From the NCBI RefSeq assembly GCF_000312445.1, contig NZ_HE997183.1:216617-280616 (forward strand): a DNA stretch of 64,000 nucleotides, read 5' to 3'. This document shows positions 16,791-25,608 of the stretch, piece by piece (positions within the stretch are counted from its first letter, which is position 1; the number at the start of each line of letters is the position of its first letter). The position numbers and the translations under genes were made by a program. Source of the stretch: Phocaeicola abscessus CCUG 55929 (lineage in GTDB: Bacteria; Bacteroidota; Bacteroidia; Bacteroidales; Bacteroidaceae). The notes under the pieces were generated by a model. It was not told where the DNA came from. It ran no database searches and worked only from the letters and a program-made list of their open reading frames with translations.

Positions 16791-19700
16791 ATGGACGTTT
16801 CGAAGAGATTGAAATATTCGATATATATGCTGATAAGCGTCGTCATAGGACTTTATCTGAGTATAATCATACTGCTGAACATGCCGTATGTTCAGGGAAA
16901 GATCACTGCGGCCGTCACCCGAGAATTGAGGAGCAAACTCCATACGGAACTTTCCATAGGGAAGATCGACATAGGATTATTCAACCGAATCATCATCGAG
17001 CAGGTAAGGATCAACGACCGACAAAACAAAACATTGGTGCAGATAGCCCGGCTCTCCGCCAAATTCGATGTGCTCCCGCTGTTTGAAGGAAAGATACGCA
17101 TCAACAGCGTCCAGCTTTTCGGTTTTACAGCCAACCTGAGCCGACCGTCGTACGAAGAGCAGACGAATTTTCAGTTCATCGTCGACGCACTGGCCTCAAC
17201 GGATACGGTGTCCAAACCGTTCAACATCGATTTACGCATAAATTCCGTATTGGTTCGCCGCGGTCAAATCAACTATGACGTCTTTTCGGAACCTCCGACA
17301 CCCGGTAAATTCAATATCCACCATATCGGCATCGACAACCTAACGGCTACCGTCTCTTTAAAAGTACTCCGAAAAGATACGCTTCACGCTACTATCAGCA
17401 GAATCAGCTTCGACGAGCAATCCGGGTTTGCGTTAAAGAAATTCGCTTCCAAAGTGGTAGCAAATCGTAGAGAATTCATTGTCAGCAACGTCCATGTCGG
17501 GCTTGCGAATTCGACCGTAAAAGTCGATTCGTTCGTCTGTGCGTATAGCAATGGGGAAAAATCGATTCGCCGACACGACACCGTAGGTTACAACGGAAAG
17601 TTAGTCGCCTCCATTTCTCCCCAAGACATCGCGCCTTTCCTCCCCGCCCTCTCTTCGCTGGAAACCTCCTTCAACGTGAATCTCGAATTCGCGGGGAAAG
17701 GGTACGACCTCGCGAGCCCGGTTCTCAAAATCACGAATTCTAACGGCATCGTCATCGAAGGAGAAGCGAACATCCATGGCTGGAATGCGAAAAAGGACAT
17801 GCGTATCCATAGTAAATTACTTCGGGGAGAGATGGATAAAAACGGCATCGATTTCATTGCCAAAGCATTTCTCGGAAATACTCCCCCTTTCATTCAAAAC
17901 ATAGACTTCCTCCAGCTGAAAGGAGAAGCGAGCGGCCGCCTGAACAAACTGAACTTCGTCGGGACGATGCGATCCGGCATCGGAGAACTAAAAGGAGAAA
18001 TGCGAATGGATATCGACGAGGAGAATAACAGAAGCTACACCGGCACTATGACGAGCACCGACCTGAACGTCGGAAAGCTCATTGACAATCATCGGTTCGG
18101 GAGAGCTGATCTGAACATCGACTTCAACGGATTCAACTATCGAAACAATTACCCGGAAACCTCGATCAAAGGAGTGATCGCTTCGTTGGAATACGGCCGA
18201 TACGACTATAAAAACATCCTGATGGACGGGAAATTCAAAGACGGCGGTTTTAACGGCCGACTTACGCTGAACGATATCAACGGCACCATCGAGCTGCAAG
18301 GAATGTTCAACCGGGCTCAAGCCATGCCTGTTTACAATATCAGAACTACAGTCAGCAAACTGCGTCCCAACGAACTACACCTCACGAAGAACTATGAAAA
18401 GAAGGAGATCTCATTCAATCTTACCGCCGACTTTACAGGACATTCCATAGACGATCTGATCGGTACGATCTCTATAGACAGCCTGCTCCTCGCCAACCCC
18501 GACAGTGCGGAATACTTCCTGGACAACCTGACTATTGCCGCCACCAAGCTCAGTGGAAGGGAAAAAGAGTTGTACATCAGTTCTTCCTTCCTCCATGCGA
18601 ACGTCAAAGGCGATTATTCCTATAAGACCTTGCCGGCCAGCATCTTGCAGACGGTACGACGATACATCCCTTCCCTGCTGACACCGGAACAAAATCAGGC
18701 GGCTACGCATAATCATTTCCATTTCAGCTTCCGCATCGACGATGCTACCTTCTTCGAGAAGATCTTTCTGATCCCCATACAGTTACATTATCCGGCAACG
18801 TTGACGGGAAGCATAAACGATTACGAAGAAAAGGTTCATATAGAAGGACATTTCCCCGAATTCCGCTATCGGAACACCTGGTATGATTCCGGCAGCCTCC
18901 TTTGCGAAAATACGTCCGATCAGTTCCTCTGTCGCATTCGCACCGGTATGTTACTCAATAGCGGGAGCATGCTGAATCTCTCGGCGGATGTTAAGGCGAA
19001 GAACAATAAACTGGAAACCATTATTAATTGGGGAAACAATACGAATGAAACGTATGTTGGAAAATTAGCTTCGAACACTTATTTTCGCAAGCACGAGGGC
19101 AAACATCCGTTCCTCCAGGCTCGAATAGATATCGAACCCACCCGGGTGGTTATGAACGATACGGTCTGGAATGTACACGAATCCCGAATAGAAATAGATT
19201 CGGGATTCGTCTCCGTCAATAATTTTCTGTTCGAGCACGGAAATCAGTACATTCGGGTAAACGGGCGGCTGACCAAACATCCCAAAGATTCCTGTTTGAT
19301 CGACTTAAAGAATATCGATTTAAGCTATCTGCTCTCCATGGTACGATTCGACGCCGTCGAATTCGGCGGACAGATTACCGGAAAGATCGATCTAAAAGGA
19401 GTCTTAGGAGAGATGACCATGAATACAGACCTGAACGTGCATCACTTCCTGCTGAACAAGTCTCCGTTGGGAGAAGCGAAGATCCGCGGGCAATGGGATA
19501 AAGCTCTCGAAGGCGTCAGACTGTGGGCCGACATGGAAGAGAGAGGTATATCGAAGACGAACGTAACGGGATTCGTATCCCCGAAAAAAGAAGGACTCGA
19601 CCTGCGCATTCGAGCAGACAGCACCGACATCGGATTCCTCTATCCTTTCGTAAAGGGTATATTCAGCCAGTTCAACGGACGTGCCAACGGATATGTCCGA

Positions 19701-21260
19701 CTCTTCGGCCCTTTATCCGCCCTCGACCTCGAAGGAGACGTCAGAGCTACGGCCAACGGATTCGTCACCATCCTAAATACGGGATTCACTATTCCGAATG
19801 ATTCCGTTCATCTGAGACCCGGATTGATCGACTTCCGCCAAGTTCGTATTACGGATATGGAAAATCATCGCGGCAGCGTCAACGGCTATGTGCATCACCG
19901 AAAACTGACGAATCTGACATACCATTTCGATATCAACGGCACCAATCTGTTGATGTATAATACGCAAAACACCGGCGACGTACCCTTCTACGGCAAAATC
20001 TACGGGACGGGAAACGTCATCCTCGACGGCGGTAACAATACGCTGACCGTTCATGCCAACGTAGCTTCAGGCAACAATACGGAATTCACCTACGTGACAG
20101 GTATTACGACGGAAGCCGCAGACAATCAGTTCATCACGTTCGTGGATAAAACGCCGAGAAGAATGCAAGACGGCATTCAAACGCATTTTTATCACCCCTC
20201 CGACGTGAAAAAAGAAGAGGAAGAAGAAGGTCCTCCCATGGATGTCCGGATGGATATGCTCATCGATGCCACAGAAAACGCAACCATGCGGATTATCATG
20301 AATCCGGTAGCCGGCGACTTTATTTCCGCCAACGGAACGGGCAACCTGCATGTGAACTACTATAACAAAGGCGAGTTCAAAATGTTCGGTACATATACCA
20401 TCAATCGAGGCATTTACAAGCTGAGCATGCAAGAAATCATCCGGAAGGACTTCGCACTCAACCAGGGAGGTACCGTCTCGTTTTCAGGCGATCCGTATCA
20501 TGCCAATGTGAATGTTCAGGCGGTCTATACGGTTCCGTCTGTCTCGTTGAGCGACTTGGGTCTCGGTGACATCAGCCAGACCCAGTCGACAGTCCGCGTA
20601 AACTGTTTGATGAATCTGTCGGGGAATTTGAGCGACCCGGAAATCCACTTCGATCTGGAATTGCCGACCGTCAATGAGGAAGACCGCGAATTGGTAAGAA
20701 ACATCACAGCCACCGAAGAACAGATGAATACGCAAATCATCTATCTCTTGGGCATCGGTAAGTTTTATACGTACGATTACGCCGTCAATTCCACTCAGTC
20801 GAACGCTACCAGTTCCTTAGCCTTTACCACCCTGTCGAGTCAGCTTAACAAGATGCTGTCGCAATGGATGACGAACAAGAACTGGAACATCGGCGCCAAC
20901 CTTAGCACTGGGCAGGAAGGGTGGAGCGACGTGGAGGCGGAAGCCATCCTCTCAGGAAGACTGTTGAACAATCGGCTACTGATCAACGGGAACTTCGGCT
21001 ATCGCGATAATGCTTTAGCGAACACCAACTTTGTAGGCGACTTCGAAGCGAGATGGCTGCTCACCAAGAATGGAGAATGGCAACTGAAAGGATATAACCA
21101 AACGAATGATCGCTACTTCGTAAAGTCAACCCTGACGACACAAGGCATCGGATTGATCTATAAAAGAGACTTCGACCACTGGGGGGAGATGTTCAAACGT
21201 TTCCTACGAAAAAAGAAAAGGCAGGAAGCGTCGACGACGATTTATTTGAAAGAACGATGA
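16791..21260 (+). CDS. tamB: Translocation and assembly module protein TamB
   Basis: A 1489-residue protein with an N-terminal membrane anchor (residues ~9-32, YSIYMLISVVIGLYLSIIIL), then AsmA-like sequence (LRSKLHTELSIGKIDIGLFN), a very long beta-rich middle, and the C-terminal DUF490/TamB domain. The last third contains the family-typical RGIYKLSMQEIIRKDFALNQ and GTVSFSGDPYHANVNVQAVY. It spans the periplasm and takes part in outer-membrane biogenesis: lipid transport and/or assembly of outer-membrane proteins with a BamA/TamA partner, which is not in this window. Length is normal for Bacteroidetes. It overlaps the next gene by 4 bp (ATGA). Confidence 0.9.
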   Translation: MDVSKRLKYSIYMLISVVIGLYLSIIILLNMPYVQGKITAAVTRELRSKLHTELSIGKIDIGLFNRIIIEQVRINDRQNKTLVQIARLSAKFDVLPLFEGKIRINSVQLFGFTANLSRPSYEEQTNFQFIVDALASTDTVSKPFNIDLRINSVLVRRGQINYDVFSEPPTPGKFNIHHIGIDNLTATVSLKVLRKDTLHATISRISFDEQSGFALKKFASKVVANRREFIVSNVHVGLANSTVKVDSFVCAYSNGEKSIRRHDTVGYNGKLVASISPQDIAPFLPALSSLETSFNVNLEFAGKGYDLASPVLKITNSNGIVIEGEANIHGWNAKKDMRIHSKLLRGEMDKNGIDFIAKAFLGNTPPFIQNIDFLQLKGEASGRLNKLNFVGTMRSGIGELKGEMRMDIDEENNRSYTGTMTSTDLNVGKLIDNHRFGRADLNIDFNGFNYRNNYPETSIKGVIASLEYGRYDYKNILMDGKFKDGGFNGRLTLNDINGTIELQGMFNRAQAMPVYNIRTTVSKLRPNELHLTKNYEKKEISFNLTADFTGHSIDDLIGTISIDSLLLANPDSAEYFLDNLTIAATKLSGREKELYISSSFLHANVKGDYSYKTLPASILQTVRRYIPSLLTPEQNQAATHNHFHFSFRIDDATFFEKIFLIPIQLHYPATLTGSINDYEEKVHIEGHFPEFRYRNTWYDSGSLLCENTSDQFLCRIRTGMLLNSGSMLNLSADVKAKNNKLETIINWGNNTNETYVGKLASNTYFRKHEGKHPFLQARIDIEPTRVVMNDTVWNVHESRIEIDSGFVSVNNFLFEHGNQYIRVNGRLTKHPKDSCLIDLKNIDLSYLLSMVRFDAVEFGGQITGKIDLKGVLGEMTMNTDLNVHHFLLNKSPLGEAKIRGQWDKALEGVRLWADMEERGISKTNVTGFVSPKKEGLDLRIRADSTDIGFLYPFVKGIFSQFNGRANGYVRLFGPLSALDLEGDVRATANGFVTILNTGFTIPNDSVHLRPGLIDFRQVRITDMENHRGSVNGYVHHRKLTNLTYHFDINGTNLLMYNTQNTGDVPFYGKIYGTGNVILDGGNNTLTVHANVASGNNTEFTYVTGITTEAADNQFITFVDKTPRRMQDGIQTHFYHPSDVKKEEEEEGPPMDVRMDMLIDATENATMRIIMNPVAGDFISANGTGNLHVNYYNKGEFKMFGTYTINRGIYKLSMQEIIRKDFALNQGGTVSFSGDPYHANVNVQAVYTVPSVSLSDLGLGDISQTQSTVRVNCLMNLSGNLSDPEIHFDLELPTVNEEDRELVRNITATEEQMNTQIIYLLGIGKFYTYDYAVNSTQSNATSSLAFTTLSSQLNKMLSQWMTNKNWNIGANLSTGQEGWSDVEAEAILSGRLLNNRLLINGNFGYRDNALANTNFVGDFEARWLLTKNGEWQLKGYNQTNDRYFVKSTLTTQGIGLIYKRDFDHWGEMFKRFLRKKKRQEASTTIYLKER

Positions 21261-22297
21261 ACCGATATTGTTTACCAGCCGAATGGCACAGGCAAAGCCT
21301 GATACAGATAGCCTGGCCGCACGCCGAAACCGATTGGGTGCATATGCTCGACGAAGTACAACGCTGTTACCTCGCTCTAATCAGCGAAATCAGCCGACGA
21401 GAGCCGTTGCTCATCCTCGCCCCCGACCCGGAAAAGGTGAAGACGTGCCTGCGAACGAACGGATTGCTTGCCGAAAACATCACTTTCTGCGCGTGCCCCA
21501 CCAACGACACGTGGGTACGCGACTACGGCTTTCTCACCCTCGTCGACCCGGAAGGTCGACCGCTCCTGCTCGACTTTCGTTTCAATGGATGGGGCATGAA
21601 GTTCGCTGCCAATTGGGATAATCAGGTCAATATCCAACTGTATCGGACGGGGATACTGCACGGAACTTATCTGGATTGTCGGGACTTCGTTTTGGAAGGT
21701 GGCTCCATCGAGAGCGACGGGAAAGGAACGCTTCTCACCACGACCGGATGCCTACTGGCAGCCAATCGTAACGAACCGATGACGGTCCGCGAGATCGAAG
21801 CCGTGCTCCGAGAGCGCTTGGGTGCGACGCGAATACTATGGCTGCATCACGGACATTTAGCCGGCGATGATACCGATTCGCACGTCGACACATTGGTGCG
21901 ACTCTGCCCGAACGACACGATCGCCTACGTGAAGTGTACAGATCCGACAGACGAGCACTTCGAGGCCTTGCGACGGATGGAAAAAGAACTGCACACGTTC
22001 CGTACCCCGGAAGGCAAACCCTTCCGGCTGCTACCGCTCCCCATGGCTTTGCCCGAATACGACGAACTCGGCAGGCGACTGCCCGCCACCTACGCCAATT
22101 TCCTGATCATGAACGAAGCCGTGCTCTATCCGACATACGGGCAGCCCCTCTACGACCTGGAAGCAAAGGAAGCCTTGGCACAAGCCTTCCCCGGAAGGGA
22201 AACGGTCGGTATCGACTGTCGGGCACTCATCCGGCAACACGGTTCGTTGCATTGTGCCACCATGCAATATCCCGCAAACGTTTTCATCCATAAATAA
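21257..22297 (+). CDS. aguA: Agmatine deiminase
   Basis: A 346-residue member of the agmatine deiminase / Porphyromonas-type peptidylarginine deiminase family. Key motifs: NDTWVRDYGF, VLEGGSIESDGKGT, HHGHLAGDDTDSHVDTLVR (catalytic His/Asp), and the C-terminal GSLHCATMQYPA with the nucleophilic Cys. It converts agmatine to N-carbamoylputrescine and ammonia. There is no signal peptide, so it acts in the cytoplasm and is not a secreted peptidylarginine deiminase. The start overlaps tamB by 4 bp and aguB follows 10 bp later. The pair forms a complete agmatine-to-putrescine route. Confidence 0.92.
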   Translation: MNRYCLPAEWHRQSLIQIAWPHAETDWVHMLDEVQRCYLALISEISRREPLLILAPDPEKVKTCLRTNGLLAENITFCACPTNDTWVRDYGFLTLVDPEGRPLLLDFRFNGWGMKFAANWDNQVNIQLYRTGILHGTYLDCRDFVLEGGSIESDGKGTLLTTTGCLLAANRNEPMTVREIEAVLRERLGATRILWLHHGHLAGDDTDSHVDTLVRLCPNDTIAYVKCTDPTDEHFEALRRMEKELHTFRTPEGKPFRLLPLPMALPEYDELGRRLPATYANFLIMNEAVLYPTYGQPLYDLEAKEALAQAFPGRETVGIDCRALIRQHGSLHCATMQYPANVFIHK

Positions 22298-22307
22298 CCT
22301 CACCCGT

Positions 22308-23195
22308 ATGAAAAGAACGATTAAAACAGGTATCATCCAACAGACATGCATAGCCGATGTGCAGGAAAACATGCGGAAGTCGGCCGCCAATATCGAAGAA
22401 ATGGCCGGAAAGGGCGCTCAACTCGTCGTCCTTCAGGAATTGCACAACTCGCTCTACTTTTGTCAGACGGAAAATACCGGAAACTTCGAGCTGGCGGAGT
22501 CGATTCCCGGCCCGTCGACCGTATTTTACGGGAACATAGCCCGACGACACGGCATCGTACTCGTCGCATCCTTGTTCGAGCGTCGTGCGGTCGGCCTCTA
22601 CCACAACACGGCCGTAGTATTCGATACCGATGGCCGCATCGCTGGCAAATACCGAAAGATGCACATCCCGGACGATCCGGCTTATTACGAAAAATTTTAT
22701 TTCGCACCGGGTGATCTGGGCTTCCGCCCGATAGAAACCTCCTTGGGCAAGCTGGGCGTACAAGTCTGCTGGGATCAGTGGTACCCCGAGGGAGCCCGCC
22801 TGATGGCCCTGAAGGGCGCGGAACTGTTGATTTATCCCACGGCCATCGGTTTCGAACGTTCCGATACGGAGGAGGAACAACAACGCCAACTGGATGCATG
22901 GATCACCGTACAGCGAGGTCATGCCATAGCCAACGGACTGCCCGTCATAGCCGTCAACCGAGTCGGCTGGGAATCCGATCCGAGCGGGCAAACCGGCGGC
23001 ATCCACTTTTGGGGGAACAGCTTCGTCGTTGGCCCGCAAGGAGAAATGCTTCTTCAGGCGAGCCGCACCGAAGAAGAAAACCAAATGGTAGAAATCGACC
23101 TGACACGCAGCGAGGACGTACGCCGATGGTGGCCCTTCCTCCGGGATCGACGCATCGACACGTTCGGGGAACTGATCGAACGTTTCGTCGACTGA
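22308..23195 (+). CDS. aguB: N-carbamoylputrescine amidase
   Basis: Start at ATG 22308 (MKRTIKTGIIQQTC...), 295 aa, the usual length. It belongs to the carbon-nitrogen hydrolase superfamily with the Glu-Lys-Cys triad: VVLQELHNSLYF (Glu), GKYRKMHIPD (Lys) and QVCWDQWYPEGARLMAL (Cys). The CWDQWYPE sequence is characteristic of this amidase. It hydrolyses N-carbamoylputrescine to putrescine, CO2 and ammonia, completing polyamine synthesis from agmatine. It directly follows aguA. Confidence 0.95.
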   Translation: MKRTIKTGIIQQTCIADVQENMRKSAANIEEMAGKGAQLVVLQELHNSLYFCQTENTGNFELAESIPGPSTVFYGNIARRHGIVLVASLFERRAVGLYHNTAVVFDTDGRIAGKYRKMHIPDDPAYYEKFYFAPGDLGFRPIETSLGKLGVQVCWDQWYPEGARLMALKGAELLIYPTAIGFERSDTEEEQQRQLDAWITVQRGHAIANGLPVIAVNRVGWESDPSGQTGGIHFWGNSFVVGPQGEMLLQASRTEEENQMVEIDLTRSEDVRRWWPFLRDRRIDTFGELIERFVD

Positions 23196-23322
23196 CCGAA
23201 ACAGATTGGAAATCGACGCATAGTTTCATTTGTGAGAATCAATGAATGGGATTATCTGAAATACATGTTGATCATTCTGATGATCCATAAACCATATTCG
23301 CGATATCCCCTTATTGCTGACG

Positions 23323-23395
23323 AGCGGTAAGCGGGACTCGAACCCGTGACCCTCGGCTTGGGAAGCCAATACTCTACCAACTGAGCTACTACCGC
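23323..23395 (-). tRNA. tRNA-Gly (anticodon CCC)
   Basis: The 73-nt gene folds as a cloverleaf on the minus strand. The acceptor is GCGGTAG with TTACCGC (one G-U), the D arm contains AGCTCAGTTGGTAGAG, the anticodon loop TTCCCAA gives anticodon CCC (Gly, codon GGG), and the T loop is TTCGAGT. CCA is not encoded; the discriminator base is T. It lies alone between aguB and the PAP2 gene. Confidence 0.92.
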
Positions 23396-23613
23396 ATCGT
23401 TTTACTTGACGAGACAAAGATACTATAACTTCTTTATTCGGCAAACATTATTCCCGCTTTTATTTAAAATTTAATTCCGATGCAACGGAAAAAGGCGGAT
23501 ACCAAAGCCATTCCGACGACCTCAAATAACCCAGCAGAGGCACGATCGCCAATCTTTAACGAAATAATTCATCGATAGCAGCCGAATGAGAAAAATATTA
23601 CAAAAGAATGTAG

Positions 23614-23621
23614 TACCTTTG
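23614..23621 (+). promoter_or_regulatory. Bacteroidetes -7 box TACCTTTG before the PAP2 gene
   Basis: A perfect TAnnTTTG box ends only 5 bases before the annotated ATG, so transcription would begin at or inside that codon. No clear -33 TTTG is seen. It implies either a leaderless mRNA or a later translation start. Confidence 0.4.
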
Positions 23622-23625
23622 CGCA

Positions 23626-25314
23626 ATGAAACATCTCATCGCTTTAACCATCACGATCAACGTTCGTATCGCTCCTTTCACGAAAAGTTTACGTATTCGC
23701 CCGAGCGGAAGCATTCTCCTGCTTGTGGCTTGCGCTTTCCTCGTTCCGCAAGCAATATACGGCCTTGAAACAGACTCATTGAATCGTAAACCGGACATCA
23801 TCCTGCACCCTTCGCACGGTTACAGTGCAGCGAATGCTTTCAAAACCGACTTTACTTATATGGGAGCGGGCTTCATAGCCGCAGGGTTCTTGGTAAAGTC
23901 GCAGAAAAAAGAGTTTCGGGCGATGCGCCATTACTTCAAACCCAACTTCCAAACCACGTGGGACAATTATACGCAGTATACGCCCCTTATAGCCACTTGG
24001 GCCCTAAAAGCTTTCGGCGTAGAGGGACGCAGTTCGTGGAAACGAATGGCGACAAGCAATGCTTTCTCTGCCCTGACTATGGCCTTTTTAGTCAACAGCC
24101 TAAAATACTCCACTAAAGAGCTGCGGCCGGACGGCACTTCCCGCAATTCGTTCCCCTCGGGGCATACAGCGACATCCTTTGTCTTCGCCACCATTCTGCA
24201 TAAAGAGTACGGCCTGACGCGCAGTCCCTGGTACAGCATTGCCGGGTATTCCGTCGCTACGGCCACCGGCGTATGCCGCATCCTGAACAATCGACACTGG
24301 ATCAACGACGTGCTGGTAGGTGCCGGCATCGGCATCCTTTCTACCGACATCGGTTACTTCGTAGGTGATTTGCTGTTTAAAAACAAAGGCATCAAACACA
24401 GCAGCTTTGACCATGTGGCACCCGACATCTCCGAACGTCCCTCGTTTTTGGGCATCAGCGTGCAGATGGGCATAGGGCCCAAGCAACTGAATGCCCCCGA
24501 GGTGTACGACGATTACGACGAACACATGCAACCCTATCCGGAAGGTGACCCTAAGGGAACAAGCCACCCCTTGGGCTTGAAACTGTACATGGGACACAGC
24601 TCGTCAGTGAGCGTCGAAGGGGCTTACTTTTTCAACAAGTATGTCGGTGTAGGCGGACGGGTGCGGGCGACAGCCATTCCCGTAACGGCGAGAGTGGATC
24701 TGAGTAAAGGCTTCGTTTACGACACCAACTTGGACGGTAAGGCAGACGACGATGCCAAGTTCACCCACTTCGTCGGCGTGGAGTCCAACCATATCGGCAT
24801 GTTCGATTTCAGTGCGGGCGTACACGTCTCTTATCCCATCAACAATCGGTTGAGGATCGGAAGCAAGTGGCTGGTCGGCAACCGGCTGACCACGGACTAC
24901 AGCGTCGACGCCATTCTCGACATCGACGTGGAAGGAATCAGACGTAAACTTTCCACCATCGACGAAAACGATATGAATTACTTCCAGTATCCCGGACAAA
25001 AACAAGAGATTTTGGAAAGTCTGAAAAGCTACGGCGACGGCAAAAATGTGCATGACACGGAATTTCTTTCTATCCAATCGAACAATACGCCCGTTTACAG
25101 TACGGGCCTTTCCCTGGCATGGGCGTACAGGCAGGACATGGCTTTCAGGGTGACCTTCGACTATGACTATTCATCTCCCCACTATACGTACCAATTAACC
25201 AACCGGTGGAAAGACGTAGGAGACGGTTTTCCCGAATACCTCATTGATACTTTTACCCACCGGACAAAAATGCATAACCTGAGCATGGGATTGGGCATGA
25301 CGCTGAGCTTTTAA
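23626..25314 (+). CDS. PAP2-family phosphatase with C-terminal outer-membrane-barrel-like domain
   Basis: 562 aa from ATG 23626. A signal/anchor lies at about residues 28-46 (SILLLVACAFLVPQAIYG). The PAP2 phosphatase motifs lie at about residues 163-235: KYSTKELRPDG, NSFPSGHTATSF and CRILNNRHWINDVLVG. The remaining ~280 residues are beta-rich with alternating patterns and end with a terminal Phe (GMTLSF), as outer-membrane barrels do. PAP2 enzymes of this kind dephosphorylate lipid substrates such as undecaprenyl pyrophosphate or lipid A; P. gingivalis has lipid A phosphatases of this superfamily. The lipid A role is a suggestion only. The start is uncertain because the -7 box is so close. 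Confidence 0.8.
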   Translation: MKHLIALTITINVRIAPFTKSLRIRPSGSILLLVACAFLVPQAIYGLETDSLNRKPDIILHPSHGYSAANAFKTDFTYMGAGFIAAGFLVKSQKKEFRAMRHYFKPNFQTTWDNYTQYTPLIATWALKAFGVEGRSSWKRMATSNAFSALTMAFLVNSLKYSTKELRPDGTSRNSFPSGHTATSFVFATILHKEYGLTRSPWYSIAGYSVATATGVCRILNNRHWINDVLVGAGIGILSTDIGYFVGDLLFKNKGIKHSSFDHVAPDISERPSFLGISVQMGIGPKQLNAPEVYDDYDEHMQPYPEGDPKGTSHPLGLKLYMGHSSSVSVEGAYFFNKYVGVGGRVRATAIPVTARVDLSKGFVYDTNLDGKADDDAKFTHFVGVESNHIGMFDFSAGVHVSYPINNRLRIGSKWLVGNRLTTDYSVDAILDIDVEGIRRKLSTIDENDMNYFQYPGQKQEILESLKSYGDGKNVHDTEFLSIQSNNTPVYSTGLSLAWAYRQDMAFRVTFDYDYSSPHYTYQLTNRWKDVGDGFPEYLIDTFTHRTKMHNLSMGLGMTLSF

Positions 25315-25608
25315 ATGAAGACGACATACCCGTCGTCGACGTGAGGAAACCTGTCCGATGAGGTTTTTTATCCCGTCGTTGACGTTCGGAATCCCGGTGT
25401 TGAGGTGATATAACCTCAACACCGGGATCCGGAACGTAGTCAGATCTATTTCAGACGTCAACGCCGAGGTTCGAGACCTCATCGGACAGGTTAAGGGACG
25501 TCATCGTTCAGGTTCCGGACGTTAACGGCGCTATTCTGAACGTCAACGGACAGGTTGGTCGACGTCAATTTAGCGAATCGGGACTCCGACGAACCTTATA
25601 TTTCCTTT
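25315..25608. repeat. Palindromic intergenic repeat array
   Basis: The gap contains a perfect 17-bp inverted repeat (25348-25364 with 25476-25492) enclosing a perfect 16-bp hairpin (25391-25406 with 25413-25428). The rest is made of short degenerate GACGT / GAGGTT / GGACAGGTT units. A related array lies at about 35.6-35.88 kb. It lies between convergent genes and may also terminate both. Confidence 0.75.

Noticed and set aside
25315-25608. CRISPR array
   Set aside because: The repeats are short, degenerate and palindromic with no regular spacer length, and no cas genes are present.
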